This document shows, piece after piece, positions 16,834 to 25,562 of a DNA stretch of 64,000 nucleotides. The DNA comes from Mumia xiangluensis. GTDB taxonomy: Bacteria; Actinomycetota; Actinomycetes; Propionibacteriales; Nocardioidaceae. A program made the translations under genes and the position numbers. The stretch spans positions 310,001 to 374,000 of the forward strand of contig NZ_WJYO01000005.1 in the NCBI RefSeq assembly GCF_010994095.1. Reading direction: 5' to 3'. Position 1 is the stretch's first letter. Every line of letters begins with the position of its first letter. The notes under the pieces are model-generated. The model made no database searches. It saw nothing but the letters and a program-made list of their open reading frames with translations, and was not told the DNA's origin.

Positions 16834-16839
16834 TACGCT
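16834..16839 (+). promoter_or_regulatory. Leaderless -10 box (TACGCT)
   Basis: TACGCT ends 8 nt before the ATG of the secreted FnIII protein. No Shine-Dalgarno sequence is present in the short gap. Confidence 0.4.
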
Positions 16840-16847
16840 CGCCGCTC

Positions 16848-18080
16848 ATGACGACGTCTTCGAAGTCGATCGCGCTCGCGGCCGTGGCGACCGTGGTTGC
16901 GGCGCTCCTCGCGGTGGTGCCTGCGGGTCCCGCAGCTGCGGACCCCCTCCCCACCACGGACCTCCCACGGTGCGGGTCTCCCGGCGCGGGCCGGCCCTGC
17001 CTCGGAGCCGTCACGCGCAACGGGGTCGTCGTCCCGGTGGGGGACCCGACGTGGCAGATCTCGGCGAAACGGGCCGAGATCGAGGGCGCACACGTGCTCA
17101 TGCTGCACGCGCTTCGCGCAGGGAGCTTCGACCTCGGTGCCCCGGCGCTCGCCGACCGGTGGACGGTGACGCTCGAGACCGGCGCGATCGTGCCACGGTC
17201 TGTCGCGGGGTACGCCCGCGATGCAGTGGTGAGCCGGAGCGTGACCGGCACGGGTCACCGCATCACGGTGTCGCTGCGGCCGGTCACGATCTCCGGCCAG
17301 TGCGACATGTCCGCCTGGCCGTGGAGGTGCCCGGAGTGGGCTGCCGACCCCGACCCGATCGACAACCACGAGTGGGACGCGGCCTGGTCGCTGGACCTGT
17401 CGGACTTCGGCCAGTGGACCGACCCGGTGCAACGGGCGGCCGCGTACGGGATGGACTTCTTCACCAACGCCGCCGCTGCCAGCATGCCTCCCGCCGTGGT
17501 CGTCGACCCGAGCACCGGCGCCGACATGCTGCGCATCGACCTCGCCAACCGCCACTACCGGGAGGACGGCGTGACAGTGGTGCGGGGGCGCACCGAGCTG
17601 AGCATCCCGCACGCGTTCCTGCGGGCGGCGTACGGAGTCCCTGACCCGGCGACGCTGACTCCGGCCGGCGTGACGGTCAGCGGCGCCGCCGGCGCGACGA
17701 CCACGGTGGCGCACGTCGGCGGCCGGTTGCGGATCGTGATCGACGGCATGACGTTCTCGCACCGACGCCTGTTCGTGCGGCGCGGGACGATCACGCCGAC
17801 ACGCCCGACGAAGGTGAGGGCAGCGCGTACGACGTCGCGCAAGGCCGTCGTGCGCTTCCGGAAGGCGACGGCCCGTGGAGCGGCGGTGCGAGGCTACCGG
17901 GTCACCTGCAAGGCGACCCGTGGTGCACACGTGCGTCGCGCCAAGGTCGGGCCGGCCAAGCGCCGCGTCGTCGTGACCAGGCTCAAGCCGGGTCGCGCGT
18001 ACTCGTGTCGCGTGGTCGCCCTCTCCAAGGCCGGGACGGGCGCACCCAGCAAGGCGGTCAGGGTCAAGGCGCGCCGCTGA
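16848..18080 (+). CDS. Secreted protein with C-terminal fibronectin type III domain
   Basis: This 410-residue exported protein has a Sec signal peptide (hydrophobic core LAAVATVVAALLAVVPAG, cleavage near AAA-DPL). The central 270 residues match no family I know. They carry two cysteine pairs near the start (CGSPGAGRPC) and around CDMSAWPWRCPEW, which may form disulfides. The last 90 residues form a basic fibronectin type III domain (PTKVRAARTTSRKAVVRF ... YSCRVVALSKAGTGAPSKAV). Such basic FnIII tails recur in other secreted proteins of this window, notably at 60.8-63.4 kb, and may bind cell-wall polymers. Function unknown. Confidence 0.65.
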   Translation: MTTSSKSIALAAVATVVAALLAVVPAGPAAADPLPTTDLPRCGSPGAGRPCLGAVTRNGVVVPVGDPTWQISAKRAEIEGAHVLMLHALRAGSFDLGAPALADRWTVTLETGAIVPRSVAGYARDAVVSRSVTGTGHRITVSLRPVTISGQCDMSAWPWRCPEWAADPDPIDNHEWDAAWSLDLSDFGQWTDPVQRAAAYGMDFFTNAAAASMPPAVVVDPSTGADMLRIDLANRHYREDGVTVVRGRTELSIPHAFLRAAYGVPDPATLTPAGVTVSGAAGATTTVAHVGGRLRIVIDGMTFSHRRLFVRRGTITPTRPTKVRAARTTSRKAVVRFRKATARGAAVRGYRVTCKATRGAHVRRAKVGPAKRRVVVTRLKPGRAYSCRVVALSKAGTGAPSKAVRVKARR

Positions 18081-18191
18081 CGGGTGCTCGGAGTTCCAAT
18101 TGTCGGCAGTCGGCCGCGTGCTCGCGCGGCAGAGGGGTACCTGACAGTACGTGCGACAAGGCACGAGCCCCCTGACGACCGAAGGAACGAC

Positions 18192-20456
18192 ATGGATCTC
18201 AAGCAGCTCGCCAAAGAGACCTTCGACCGGATCGTGAATGGTCTTGCCAGTGCCGACGAGCCCCCGATCCCCGGCGCGCCGGGCCCGGAGCCCGTGAGCC
18301 TCGACGAGCCGACCGAGCCGCGCGAGCCGTTGCCGCCCAAGCGCGACCAGAGCGCGCCGGCCACCCGCACCGCCACCGGCGTGGAGACCGGTGCGCCGGT
18401 GAGCGCCCGGGCGCAGAAGGAGACCTACCTGACGACCTCGAGCGGGGTACGGCTTCGCGACACCGACCACTCGCTCAAGGCCGGAGAGCGCGGCCCGACG
18501 CTGCTCCAGGACCACCACCTCCGCGAGAAGATCACCCACTTCGACCACGAGCGCATCCCGGAGCGCGTCGTTCACGCACGGGGCGCCGGTGCGCACGGCG
18601 TGTTCGTCGGCTACGGCACCGCGGACCCGGTCTGCCGGGCGGCGTTCCTGCGCGAGGGCGCCGAGACGCCGACCTTCGTCCGCTTCTCGACCGTCCTGGG
18701 GTCGCGCGGCTCGGCGGACACCGTGCGGGACACCCGCGGATTCGCGACCAAGTTCTACACCGACGACGGCAACTTCGACCTCGTCGGCAACAACATCCCG
18801 GTGTTCTTCATCCAGGACGGCATCAAGTTCCCCGACGTCATCCACGCCGGAAAGCCGCACCCGGACCGCGAGATCCCACAGGCGCAGAGCGCTCACGACA
18901 CGTTCTGGGACTTCGTGTCCCTGCACACCGAGGCGCAGCACCACACGATGTGGAACATGTCCGACCGGGGGATCCCGCGGTCCTACCGGATGATGGAGGG
19001 GTTCGGCGTCCACACGTTCCGCGTCGAGAATGCGGCGGGGGAGACCTCCCTGGTGAAGTTCCACTGGAAGCCGCAGCTCGGCGTCCACTCCGTGACCTGG
19101 GAGGAGGCACAGCTGATCAGCGGGGTCGACCCGGACTTCCACCGCCGCGACCTGTACGACGCGATCGAGGCGGGCGCCTACCCCGCGTGGGAGCTGGGTC
19201 TGCAGGTCTTCCCGGACAACCCGGAGCAGATGTTCGAGGGCATCGACCTGCTCGACCCGACGAAGATGGTGCCGGAAGAGCTGGCGCCGGTGCAGCCAGT
19301 GGGCCTGATGGTGCTCACCGCGAACCCGACCAACTTCTTCGCGGAGGTCGAGCAGATCGCCTTCCACGTGGGCCATCTCGTACCCGGGATCGACGCCACC
19401 GACGACCCGCTGGTCCAGGCGCGCCTCTTCTCCTACGTCGACACGCAGCTGACCAGGCTCGGTGGCCCGAACTTCAACCAGCTGCCCGTCAACCGGCCGC
19501 ACACCGAGGTCAACGACATGCTCCGCGACGGCTTCCACCAGCACGCGGTGCACGCCGGCGTGGCGCCGTACCGTCCGAACTCGCTCGACGGCGGGTGCCC
19601 GTTCCACGCCGGTGCCGACGTCGACGGATCCTTCGAGCACCTCGCCGTACGGGTCGCCGAAGGCACGAAGGTACGCGCGCAACCCGCGTCGTACGACGAC
19701 CACTTCAGCCAGGCGAGGCTGTTCTGGCTGAGCATGTCGGGAGTGGAGCAGGAGCACATCGTCCGTGCGTACACCTTCGAGCTGGGCAAGTGCTACGAGC
19801 AGGTGATCAAGGAGCGCCAGCTCCAGTGCCTCGCGAACATCGACCCCGTGCTCTGCGAGGAGGTCGCCACGGGCCTCGGCCTGCCGGTGCCGGCGCCGAC
19901 GATCGCGCTGGTCGATCCCGAGCCCAGCCCTGCCTTGTCGCAGGTCGGCGAGGCGTGGCCGCCCGACGGTCGTACGGTCGGCATCGTCGTCGATCCTGAC
20001 GGGGACCTCTCCGATGTGGAGGACGTCCGTACGGCGGTCTTGGCGGCGGGGATGGTGCCGCTCGTGATCGCCCCGCACGGTGGGACGGTGGGTGAGGGCA
20101 TCACCGTGCAGCGCACGTTCGCGACTGCTCGGTCGGTGGAGTTCGACGTCCTCCTGGTCGCCGGGTGCCCGGTCCCGGCGCCGGACGCGCTCCCGCTGCG
20201 CGACGCGAAGGCCGGCGCAGCAGACGCGACCGAGCTCGACCCGCGGGTGGTGCTGTTGATCGAGGAGTGCTTCCGGCACGCCAAGGTCATCGGTGCCTGG
20301 GACGACGGTGGTGCCGCCCTCGACGCCGCTGGTTGCAGCGGTGGCCTCGGGATCGTCCGCGGCGATGACGGTGCCGCGGTGCTCGCTCAGGTGCAGGAGG
20401 AGATGGCGCTGCACCGGGTGTGGGACCGGTTCGGTGGGGATCCCGTCTCTTCGTGA
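18192..20456 (+). CDS. katE: Large-subunit (HPII-type) monofunctional catalase
   Basis: This haem catalase (754 residues) splits hydrogen peroxide to water and oxygen. It is the large clade-2 form with an N-terminal arm and a C-terminal flavodoxin/GATase-like domain. The distal histidine is His128 (ERVVHARG), the asparagine is Asn201 (VGNNIPVFF), and the haem tyrosine is Tyr415 (RLFSYVDTQ). These numbers equal those of E. coli HPII, which supports the ATG at 18192 (GAAGGAA 5 nt upstream) over the longer frame from 18084. The C-terminal domain begins near residue 595 (GRTVGIVVDPDGDL). It stands between a secreted-protein gene and recA. An oxidative-stress role is expected, but no OxyR/Fur box was identified. 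Confidence 0.95.
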   Translation: MDLKQLAKETFDRIVNGLASADEPPIPGAPGPEPVSLDEPTEPREPLPPKRDQSAPATRTATGVETGAPVSARAQKETYLTTSSGVRLRDTDHSLKAGERGPTLLQDHHLREKITHFDHERIPERVVHARGAGAHGVFVGYGTADPVCRAAFLREGAETPTFVRFSTVLGSRGSADTVRDTRGFATKFYTDDGNFDLVGNNIPVFFIQDGIKFPDVIHAGKPHPDREIPQAQSAHDTFWDFVSLHTEAQHHTMWNMSDRGIPRSYRMMEGFGVHTFRVENAAGETSLVKFHWKPQLGVHSVTWEEAQLISGVDPDFHRRDLYDAIEAGAYPAWELGLQVFPDNPEQMFEGIDLLDPTKMVPEELAPVQPVGLMVLTANPTNFFAEVEQIAFHVGHLVPGIDATDDPLVQARLFSYVDTQLTRLGGPNFNQLPVNRPHTEVNDMLRDGFHQHAVHAGVAPYRPNSLDGGCPFHAGADVDGSFEHLAVRVAEGTKVRAQPASYDDHFSQARLFWLSMSGVEQEHIVRAYTFELGKCYEQVIKERQLQCLANIDPVLCEEVATGLGLPVPAPTIALVDPEPSPALSQVGEAWPPDGRTVGIVVDPDGDLSDVEDVRTAVLAAGMVPLVIAPHGGTVGEGITVQRTFATARSVEFDVLLVAGCPVPAPDALPLRDAKAGAADATELDPRVVLLIEECFRHAKVIGAWDDGGAALDAAGCSGGLGIVRGDDGAAVLAQVQEEMALHRVWDRFGGDPVSS

Positions 20457-20502
20457 CCCTCCTCGACGCATTCCTACGACACGCGGCGTGTCGGTAGTCG
20501 CA

Positions 20503-20518
20503 TCGAACACGTGTTCGG
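20503..20518 (+). promoter_or_regulatory. LexA (SOS) box of recA
   Basis: TCGAACACGTGTTCGG matches the actinobacterial SOS box TCGAAC-N4-GTTCGA at all but the last base. The inner 14 bases (20504-20517) are a perfect palindrome. It stands 133 nt before recA, the usual place of the LexA-controlled promoter. Confidence 0.88.
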
Positions 20519-20585
20519 ACTAGTGTCATCCCCAGGTCGACGGACGGGCCCGGTTTCCCCAGCACCTCGCGCCACGCGCACGAAG

Positions 20586-20607
20586 TGTCGGTGCCGGTCC
20601 CTACCGT
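20586..20607 (+). promoter_or_regulatory. PafBC-type LexA-independent promoter of recA
   Basis: TGTCGGTG (20586-20593), exactly eight bases, then TACCGT (20602-20607) fits the RecA-NDp consensus TGTCRGTG-N8-TANNNT in full. It lies between the SOS box and recA, the same dual arrangement described for Mycobacterium tuberculosis recA. Confidence 0.75.
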
Positions 20608-20651
20608 CGTAGACGACCGGCGGACACAAGAGATGTGAAGGGACCACGCTG

Positions 20652-21758
20652 ATGGCTGCTGACCCGGGCAAGGGCGCACCGAAGGACCGCGACAAGGCAC
20701 TCGACGCCGCGATGGCGCAGATCGAGCGTTCGCACGGCAAGGGATCGGTGATGCGCCTCGGTGAGCGCGGCAAGATCCCGATCGAGGTCATCCCCACCGG
20801 GGCGACCTCGCTGGACATCGCTCTCGGCATCGGCGGGCTCCCGCGTGGCCGCATCGTCGAGATCTACGGGCCGGAGTCCTCCGGCAAGACGACGGTCGCC
20901 CTGCACGCGGTGGCCAACGCCCAGCGCGCCGGCGGCATCGCGGCGTTCATCGACGCCGAGCACGCGCTGGACCCTGAGTACGCGAAGGCCCTCGGCGTCG
21001 ACACCGACGCGCTCCTCGTGTCGCAGCCGGACTCCGGTGAGCAGGCGCTGGAGATCGCCGACATGCTGATCCGGTCGGGCGCGCTCGACATCATCGTCAT
21101 CGACTCCGTCGCGGCGCTCGTGCCCCGCGCCGAGATCGAGGGCGAGATGGGCGACAGCCACGTCGGTCTGCAGGCGCGCCTCATGAGCCAGGCGCTGCGC
21201 AAGCTCACCGGTGCGCTCCACGGCGCAGGCACGACCGCGATCTTCATCAACCAGCTCCGCGAGAAGATCGGCGTCATGTTCGGCTCGCCGGAGACCACGA
21301 CCGGCGGCAAGGCGCTCAAGTTCTACGCCTCGGTCCGTCTCGACGTCCGCCGCATCGAGACGCTCAAGGACGGCACCGACATGGTCGGCAACCGCACCCG
21401 CTGCAAGGTCGTCAAGAACAAGATGGCCCCGCCGTTCAAGCAGGCCGAGTTCGACATCATGTACGGCCAGGGCATCAGCCGCGAGGGCAGCCTCCTCGAC
21501 GTCGGCGTCGATGCGGGCTTCGTCCGCAAGGCCGGCGCCTGGTACACGTACGAGGGCGACCAGCTCGGCCAGGGCAAGGAGAACGCCCGCAACTTCCTGC
21601 GCGACAACCCCGACCTCGCCAACGAGCTCGAGAAGCGCATCATGGAGCACCTCGGCATCGGTGCCGCGGTCGACGAGCCGGCTGAGCCTGCGGTGACGCC
21701 CGCGGCTGCTGGAGCGGCCAAGGGCGCCAAGGCCGAGAAGGCCACGGTCGACTTCTGA
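20652..21758 (+). CDS. recA: Recombinase RecA
   Basis: This is the central strand-exchange protein of homologous recombination, and it also triggers LexA self-cleavage. The 368-residue product has Walker A GPESSGKT (73-80), Walker [13 protein letters not shown], loop L1 [10 protein letters not shown], loop L2 [25 protein letters not shown] and the usual acidic/alanine-rich C-tail. No intein is present, unlike M. tuberculosis RecA. recX starts 2 nt after the stop. Two control signals precede it, an SOS box and a PafBC-type promoter. The ATG follows GAAGGGA at about 20638. Confidence 0.98.
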   Translation: MAADPGKGAPKDRDKALDAAMAQIERSHGKGSVMRLGERGKIPIEVIPTGATSLDIALGIGGLPRGRIVEIYGPESSGKTTVALHAVANAQRAGGIAAFIDAEHALDPEYAKALGVDTDALLVSQPDSGEQALEIADMLIRSGALDIIVIDSVAALVPRAEIEGEMGDSHVGLQARLMSQALRKLTGALHGAGTTAIFINQLREKIGVMFGSPETTTGGKALKFYASVRLDVRRIETLKDGTDMVGNRTRCKVVKNKMAPPFKQAEFDIMYGQGISREGSLLDVGVDAGFVRKAGAWYTYEGDQLGQGKENARNFLRDNPDLANELEKRIMEHLGIGAAVDEPAEPAVTPAAAGAAKGAKAEKATVDF

Positions 21759-21760
21759 GG

Positions 21761-22342
21761 ATGGCTCGCACGCAGCGCTCGGGATCCTGGCGACGCCGGG
21801 ATCCCGAGCCCGACGCGGAGCGCGACCTCGGTCCGGAGCCGGACCACGAGGCCGTTGCCCGCAAGATCCTCCTCGACCGTCTGGCCGAGCAGCCTCGCTC
21901 ACGCGCCGAGCTCGCAGCTCAGCTCGCCCGCCGCAACGTTCCTGACGAGATCGCCGAGCAGATGCTCGACCGGTTCGAAGCGGTAGGTCTCGTCGATGAC
22001 GAGGAGTTCGCGCAGCTCTGGGTGCGTTCCCGGCAGCAGACGCGCGGCCTCGCCGGTCGCGCCCTCGCACTCGAGCTCCGTCGCAAGGGCATCGACGACG
22101 AGATCGTGCGCGACACGATCGACACCATCGACCCGGAGTCGGAGGAGGCGGCGGCTCGGGCCGTCGTCCGCAAGAAGCTGCGGGCGATGCGCAACGTCGA
22201 CGAGCAGGTGAAGATCCGCCGGCTCGTCGGCGCGCTGGGACGCAAGGGATACGGGCCGGGCCTTGCCTACCGGATCGTCCGCGAGGAGGTCGGCGCCGCC
22301 GAGGATCCGTTCGACGCGGACGACTGGGACGACGACGCCTGA
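21761..22342 (+). CDS. recX: RecA regulator RecX
   Basis: RecX binds and restrains RecA filaments. The 193-residue protein shows the three-helix RecX repeats: ARKILLDRLAEQPRSRAELA (residues 33-52), LARRNVPDEIAEQMLDRFEAVGLVDDEEFAQLWV, then LALELRRKGIDDEIVRDTI and a last repeat ending in KGYGPGLAYRIVREEVG. The N-terminus is Arg-rich and the C-terminus very acidic (DPFDADDWDDDA). The start 2 nt behind recA indicates coupled translation, keeping RecX below RecA. Confidence 0.93.
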   Translation: MARTQRSGSWRRRDPEPDAERDLGPEPDHEAVARKILLDRLAEQPRSRAELAAQLARRNVPDEIAEQMLDRFEAVGLVDDEEFAQLWVRSRQQTRGLAGRALALELRRKGIDDEIVRDTIDTIDPESEEAAARAVVRKKLRAMRNVDEQVKIRRLVGALGRKGYGPGLAYRIVREEVGAAEDPFDADDWDDDA

Positions 22343-22374
22343 CGCCCTCGTCCCACGCGTGCCAGCATGGGGGA

Positions 22375-23583
22375 GTGCACGGAGTCCTCGCCGGTGTCTC
22401 GTGCCTGCTCCTCCTGAGTGCGTGCAGCGGGAGCGGGCCTCAGGGTGAGCCGACCTCGGCCGGGCCGGCCCCGGCGACGTCCGCGGAGAGCGCTACGAGC
22501 GGCGGCGCTCCGACGAGCGGCGGCGCTCCAGGGTCCGTCGCACCCGAGGACACAGCAACGCCGGGTGAGCCCGGCACCGGTGCTCCCGCGACCGACCCGC
22601 CGAAGCCCGAGGCTCCGGCCGCCGACGTCGTCGCAATGCGGGCTGCCGTACGCCACCTCGCGGGCGTGATCGGACCGCGCCTGGCCACGGCACCGGCGTA
22701 TGGCGAGGCCGCGGCGTGGTTCGGCGACGAGATGCGCGGCTTGGGCTACACCGTGTCGCAGGAGGCGTTCCGTGTCCCGGGTGGGGACTCGTGGGGAGTG
22801 CCCGTTCGCGCCGGACGGTCGATGAACGTGATCGCGGATCCGCCGGAATTCGACCCGTCTCGCCCACACCTCGTCGTCGGCGCGCATCTGGACACGGTGG
22901 CCGTGTCGCCGGGGGCTGAGGACAACGCGTCGGGAGTCGCGGTGGTCCGGGAGCTGGGGCGGTTGGCGGCGTCGTACGGGACGCGGTTGCCGGTGCGCTT
23001 CATTGCGTTCGGCGCGGAGGAGCCACGTGGTCCGGGCGACGACCTTCACCACTTCGGCTCGCAGCACCGGGTGGCGGAGATGTCAGCTGCCGAGCGCCGG
23101 GCGCTCCGGGCCATGGTGTCGCTCGACCGGGTCGGCGTACGCGGCTCGTCGGTGCCAGTGTGCGACGGCGGCACGAGCGACGGGCAGGTGGTCCGCGAGC
23201 TGGTCGCGGCCGCCGGCGGGATCCCCACGACGACATGCGAGAACCGCGCCAGCGACCACTGGTCGTACGAGAAGGCGGACGTTCCTGCGGCGCGGCTGGG
23301 GAGCATCCCGTACGCGGGCTACCACTCCGCGGCCGATCGGCCTCGCGTCGTCGATGATCGGCAGCTCCGCTGGGTCGCCACCGTCACCTGGCGCTGGCTG
23401 CAGCAGCCCCCGCTTCGTCCCCGATTTGTGGACTTTGACAAGGAATCAGGCGCCCGATTCTTTGTCAAAGTCCACAAGTCGGGGACGGGGCGGGTCAGGG
23501 AATCGCGTACGGGCCCCGGCTGGTCTCCCACGCAGTGGCGAGGACGCGTTGGGCTCGACCTGCCCGCGCCGGTCGTGGCGTGA
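22375..23583 (+). CDS. M28-family aminopeptidase lipoprotein with extended C-terminus
   Basis: This putative surface zinc peptidase (402 residues) has a lipoprotein signal peptide (LLLLSAC, lipidated Cys17). A Gly/Pro/Thr/Ser linker of about 60 residues leads to an M28 domain whose zinc ligands are all present: His171 (GAHLDTV), Asp183 (AEDNASG), Glu215-Glu216 (GAEE), Asp251 (SLDRVG) and His317 (YAGYHSAAD). The domain seems complete by about residue 345. From residue 346 on, the frame runs through a 39-bp inverted repeat and then 89 nt antisense into capA, giving an odd basic tail (KVHKSGTGRVRESRTG). The tail probably results from loss of the original stop. A GTG start behind GGGGGA is assumed. 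Confidence 0.82.
   Translation: MHGVLAGVSCLLLLSACSGSGPQGEPTSAGPAPATSAESATSGGAPTSGGAPGSVAPEDTATPGEPGTGAPATDPPKPEAPAADVVAMRAAVRHLAGVIGPRLATAPAYGEAAAWFGDEMRGLGYTVSQEAFRVPGGDSWGVPVRAGRSMNVIADPPEFDPSRPHLVVGAHLDTVAVSPGAEDNASGVAVVRELGRLAASYGTRLPVRFIAFGAEEPRGPGDDLHHFGSQHRVAEMSAAERRALRAMVSLDRVGVRGSSVPVCDGGTSDGQVVRELVAAAGGIPTTTCENRASDHWSYEKADVPAARLGSIPYAGYHSAADRPRVVDDRQLRWVATVTWRWLQQPPLRPRFVDFDKESGARFFVKVHKSGTGRVRESRTGPGWSPTQWRGRVGLDLPAPVVA
23409..23494 (+). repeat. Long hairpin (39-bp stem, 8-nt loop) between M28 peptidase and capA
   Basis: Bases 23409-23447 pair with 23456-23494. In the plus-strand RNA every position pairs (35 Watson-Crick, 4 G-U), and in the minus-strand RNA the four become A-C mismatches. 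The inner part (TTGTGGACTTTGACAA) is more AT-rich than its surroundings. The right arm ends on the base next to the capA stop codon, so it may act as the capA terminator, yet it is translated as part of the M28 frame. Stem length and sequence suggest an inserted palindromic element rather than a simple terminator. Confidence 0.85.
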
Positions 23584-24928
23584 AGCGGTCGTCGATCACG
23601 TACGGGACCAGTCGCGCGGCCTTCACCACGCCGTCCCACAGCACGAGTTCCAGTACGGCCCCCTCCCGCGTCCGTTGCTGGAAGTCCATGTCGAAGACGA
23701 AGTTGCCGAGCGAGTGCACGACGAGCGTGTCCCCGACCTGCTCGAGCCCCTGCAGCCAGTGCGGGTGGCCGCCGACCACGACATCGGCTCCGGCTCGGGC
23801 GACGACCCGCGCCACCCGACGCTGGGACGCCTCCGGCACGTTCGTGTACTGCGTGCCCCAGTGCGTCATCACCACCACCGTGTCGACCTCCGCGGCGAGC
23901 TCCCGCACCTGCTGCTCGAGCCGCGCCAACCGTGCTTCGTCCATCGGGCCCGTGCGCGGAGGCATGTCGAGCCGGTTCGTCCCCGGCGTCGAGGCGGAAG
24001 CCGCCGGTGTCTCCCCGATGGAGTCCACCGCGATGAACCCGACCGTCGTGTCGCCGCGGGTCACGACGAGCGGGCGCTCGGCCTCCGCGCGGTCGAGCCC
24101 TGCGCCGACGTACGGCAGCCCACCGGCGCGCAGGCGCGCGAACGTGTCGCGCATCGCTCGTGGGCCGAAGTCGCCCAGGTGGTTGTTCGCGAGTCCGATG
24201 ACGTCGAAGCCTGCGGCGCGCAGCCCGCGCCTCACCGACGGGTCAGCACCGAACGAGTCACCGCCCTGTGTCGGCGAGCCGCGCTGCGAGAGCGTCGACT
24301 CGAGATTGCCGACGGCGATGTCGGCACCAGCAAGACGTTCGGCGAACCCACGGAACACTGCGGTCGGGTCACCGACTCTGTCTAGGTACGCACCGACCCG
24401 GCGGCCGAGCATGATGTCGCCGGTGATCGCGAGCGTCACGATGTCCGGCTCAGGCACAGGTGCGGCGGAGCGCAGCGGATACGCCGCCGGGTTGCGCATG
24501 GGGTCGATGCTGCCCACCCGGACGGCGCGGACCGTCTCGTCGACGGCCGCCGCGGGCACGTACCCGATCAGATCAGGGTCGCGTCCCACACGTGCGATGA
24601 CTGCCTGGGCATCGGCGAGGCGTTCGGCGGACGGGACGTCGGAGCGGTCGGTGACCAGGCGCAGCCCGGACAGCGATCCCGACCCGAGGAGCCGTACGGC
24701 GCCGTCTGTCGAGAGGACCCGCAAGGGGGAGTGGTGGTGGGTGACGAGGACGCGAGCGGTCTCGTCGGCCGGGGTCTCGGCAGGCTCGACGGGCGCTGAC
24801 GGCTCGGTCGACGGCGAGGCCGCAGGCGAGGTCGGCTCGCCCGGCGAGGCGGGGTCGGCCGGCGAGGACGGAGACGTGCAGCCGGCGAGGAGGATGCCGG
24901 CGGCAAGAAGGAGCGCGGTGCGTCCCAT
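23495..24928 (-). CDS. CapA-family lipoprotein (metallophosphatase fold)
   Basis: The 477-residue lipoprotein (LLAGC, Cys17) belongs to the CapA/PgsA group first known from poly-gamma-glutamate capsule synthesis. After a Pro/Glu/Ser-rich linker and an N-terminal domain of about 100 residues, the CapA domain begins at ITGDIMLGRRV. It continues with VGNLESTLS, GLANNHLGDFG and MTHWGTQY ... GGHPHWLQGLE, the metal-site motifs of calcineurin-like folds, and SLGNFVFD. No capB/capC gene is nearby, so capsule synthesis is not supported. A -10-like TAACCT stands 6 nt before the ATG (leaderless). It converges on the M28 gene and overlaps it by 89 nt. Confidence 0.83.
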   Translation of the reverse strand: MGRTALLLAAGILLAGCTSPSSPADPASPGEPTSPAASPSTEPSAPVEPAETPADETARVLVTHHHSPLRVLSTDGAVRLLGSGSLSGLRLVTDRSDVPSAERLADAQAVIARVGRDPDLIGYVPAAAVDETVRAVRVGSIDPMRNPAAYPLRSAAPVPEPDIVTLAITGDIMLGRRVGAYLDRVGDPTAVFRGFAERLAGADIAVGNLESTLSQRGSPTQGGDSFGADPSVRRGLRAAGFDVIGLANNHLGDFGPRAMRDTFARLRAGGLPYVGAGLDRAEAERPLVVTRGDTTVGFIAVDSIGETPAASASTPGTNRLDMPPRTGPMDEARLARLEQQVRELAAEVDTVVVMTHWGTQYTNVPEASQRRVARVVARAGADVVVGGHPHWLQGLEQVGDTLVVHSLGNFVFDMDFQQRTREGAVLELVLWDGVVKAARLVPYVIDDRFTPRPARAGRAQRVLATAWETSRGPYAIP

Positions 24929-24934
24929 CTCTTG

Positions 24935-24973
24935 AGGTTAGACGCGACCCGGGCGCAGGCACGCGGTTAGCCT
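24935..24973. promoter_or_regulatory. Divergent leaderless promoters of capA and the acetyltransferase gene
   Basis: TAACCT on the minus strand (24940-24935) ends 6 nt before the capA ATG. TAGCCT on the plus strand (24968-24973) ends 6 nt before the ATG at 24980. Both fit TANNNT, and neither gene has a ribosome site, so both mRNAs probably start at the start codon. The whole intergenic region is only 51 bp. Confidence 0.5.
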
Positions 24974-24979
24974 CTGGCC

Positions 24980-25540
24980 ATGACGATGAGGGGAGACGAC
25001 TCGATCGCGTTCCGCCTGATGCGCGAGGACGATCTCGGGCTGCTCGTCGCGTGGCGCCACGAGCCGCACGTCCTGACGTGGTTTCGCGACCCACCGGTCG
25101 ATGTCGCGGACGCACGAGCGCGGTACGGCGCACGCTTGCGAGGCGGCGATCCGACCCGGATGTGGGTGGTCGAGGTCGACGGCCGACTGGTCGGCTCGCT
25201 CCAGGACTACCCGGTCGACTCCGACGACGACCTGGCCGTGCGCGTGCAGCTGCCCGGTGCTGTCGGGTTCGACTACCTGATCGGCGATCCGAGCGAGGTC
25301 GGGCGCGGGCTCGGCACGCGGATGCTGGCCGCGTACCTTCGCGACGTCGTACTCCCCGCGCATCCCGACGCGCCGTGGTTCGTGGCCTGTCCCGACGCTC
25401 GGAACGCGGCGTCGCTGCGGGTGCTCGACAAGCTCGGGTTCGAGCAGCGGCAGTGGATCCAGATGCCGGGGGAGGAGTACGCCGAGATCGTGTGCCGGGC
25501 TTCTCGAGATCACCTCGAGACCACGGTTACCCATGAGTAA
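24980..25540 (+). CDS. GNAT acetyltransferase (AAC(6')-like)
   Basis: The 186-residue protein looks like the GNAT subgroup that holds aminoglycoside 6'-N-acetyltransferases and siderophore-type acyltransferases. It has FRLMREDDLGLLVAWRHEPH at the N-terminus, WVVEVDGRLVGSLQDYPVD in the centre, GFDYLIGDPSEVGRGLGTRML with the acetyl-CoA loop RGLGT, and FVACPDARNAASLRVLDKLGF. Antibiotic resistance cannot be concluded from this, because many chromosomal members have other substrates. The ATG is leaderless. The stop overlaps an ATG of the next frame, but a better start for that gene lies 30 nt on. Confidence 0.78.
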   Translation: MTMRGDDSIAFRLMREDDLGLLVAWRHEPHVLTWFRDPPVDVADARARYGARLRGGDPTRMWVVEVDGRLVGSLQDYPVDSDDDLAVRVQLPGAVGFDYLIGDPSEVGRGLGTRMLAAYLRDVVLPAHPDAPWFVACPDARNAASLRVLDKLGFEQRQWIQMPGEEYAEIVCRASRDHLETTVTHE

Positions 25541-25549
25541 CAAACCTGC

Positions 25550-25555
25550 TAGTGT
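25550..25555 (+). promoter_or_regulatory. Leaderless -10 box (TAGTGT)
   Basis: TAGTGT ends 7 nt before the ATG at 25563 and decides that start over the in-frame ATG at 25533, which overlaps the previous gene. Confidence 0.45.
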
Positions 25556-25562
25556 CCCGTCC

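Noticed and set aside
16833-20510. 1225-codon minus-strand open frame
   Set aside because: It lies opposite the secreted FnIII gene and katE, both with convincing motifs. Long antisense frames are expected at this GC content, and its product is Arg/Val/His-rich without a fold.
23495-24928. Poly-gamma-glutamate capsule locus
   Set aside because: CapA-type gene only. No CapB, CapC or CapE-like gene is near.
24980-25540. Aminoglycoside resistance gene
   Set aside because: The AAC(6')-like fold is shared by many chromosomal acetyltransferases. No mobile context or diagnostic residues support resistance.
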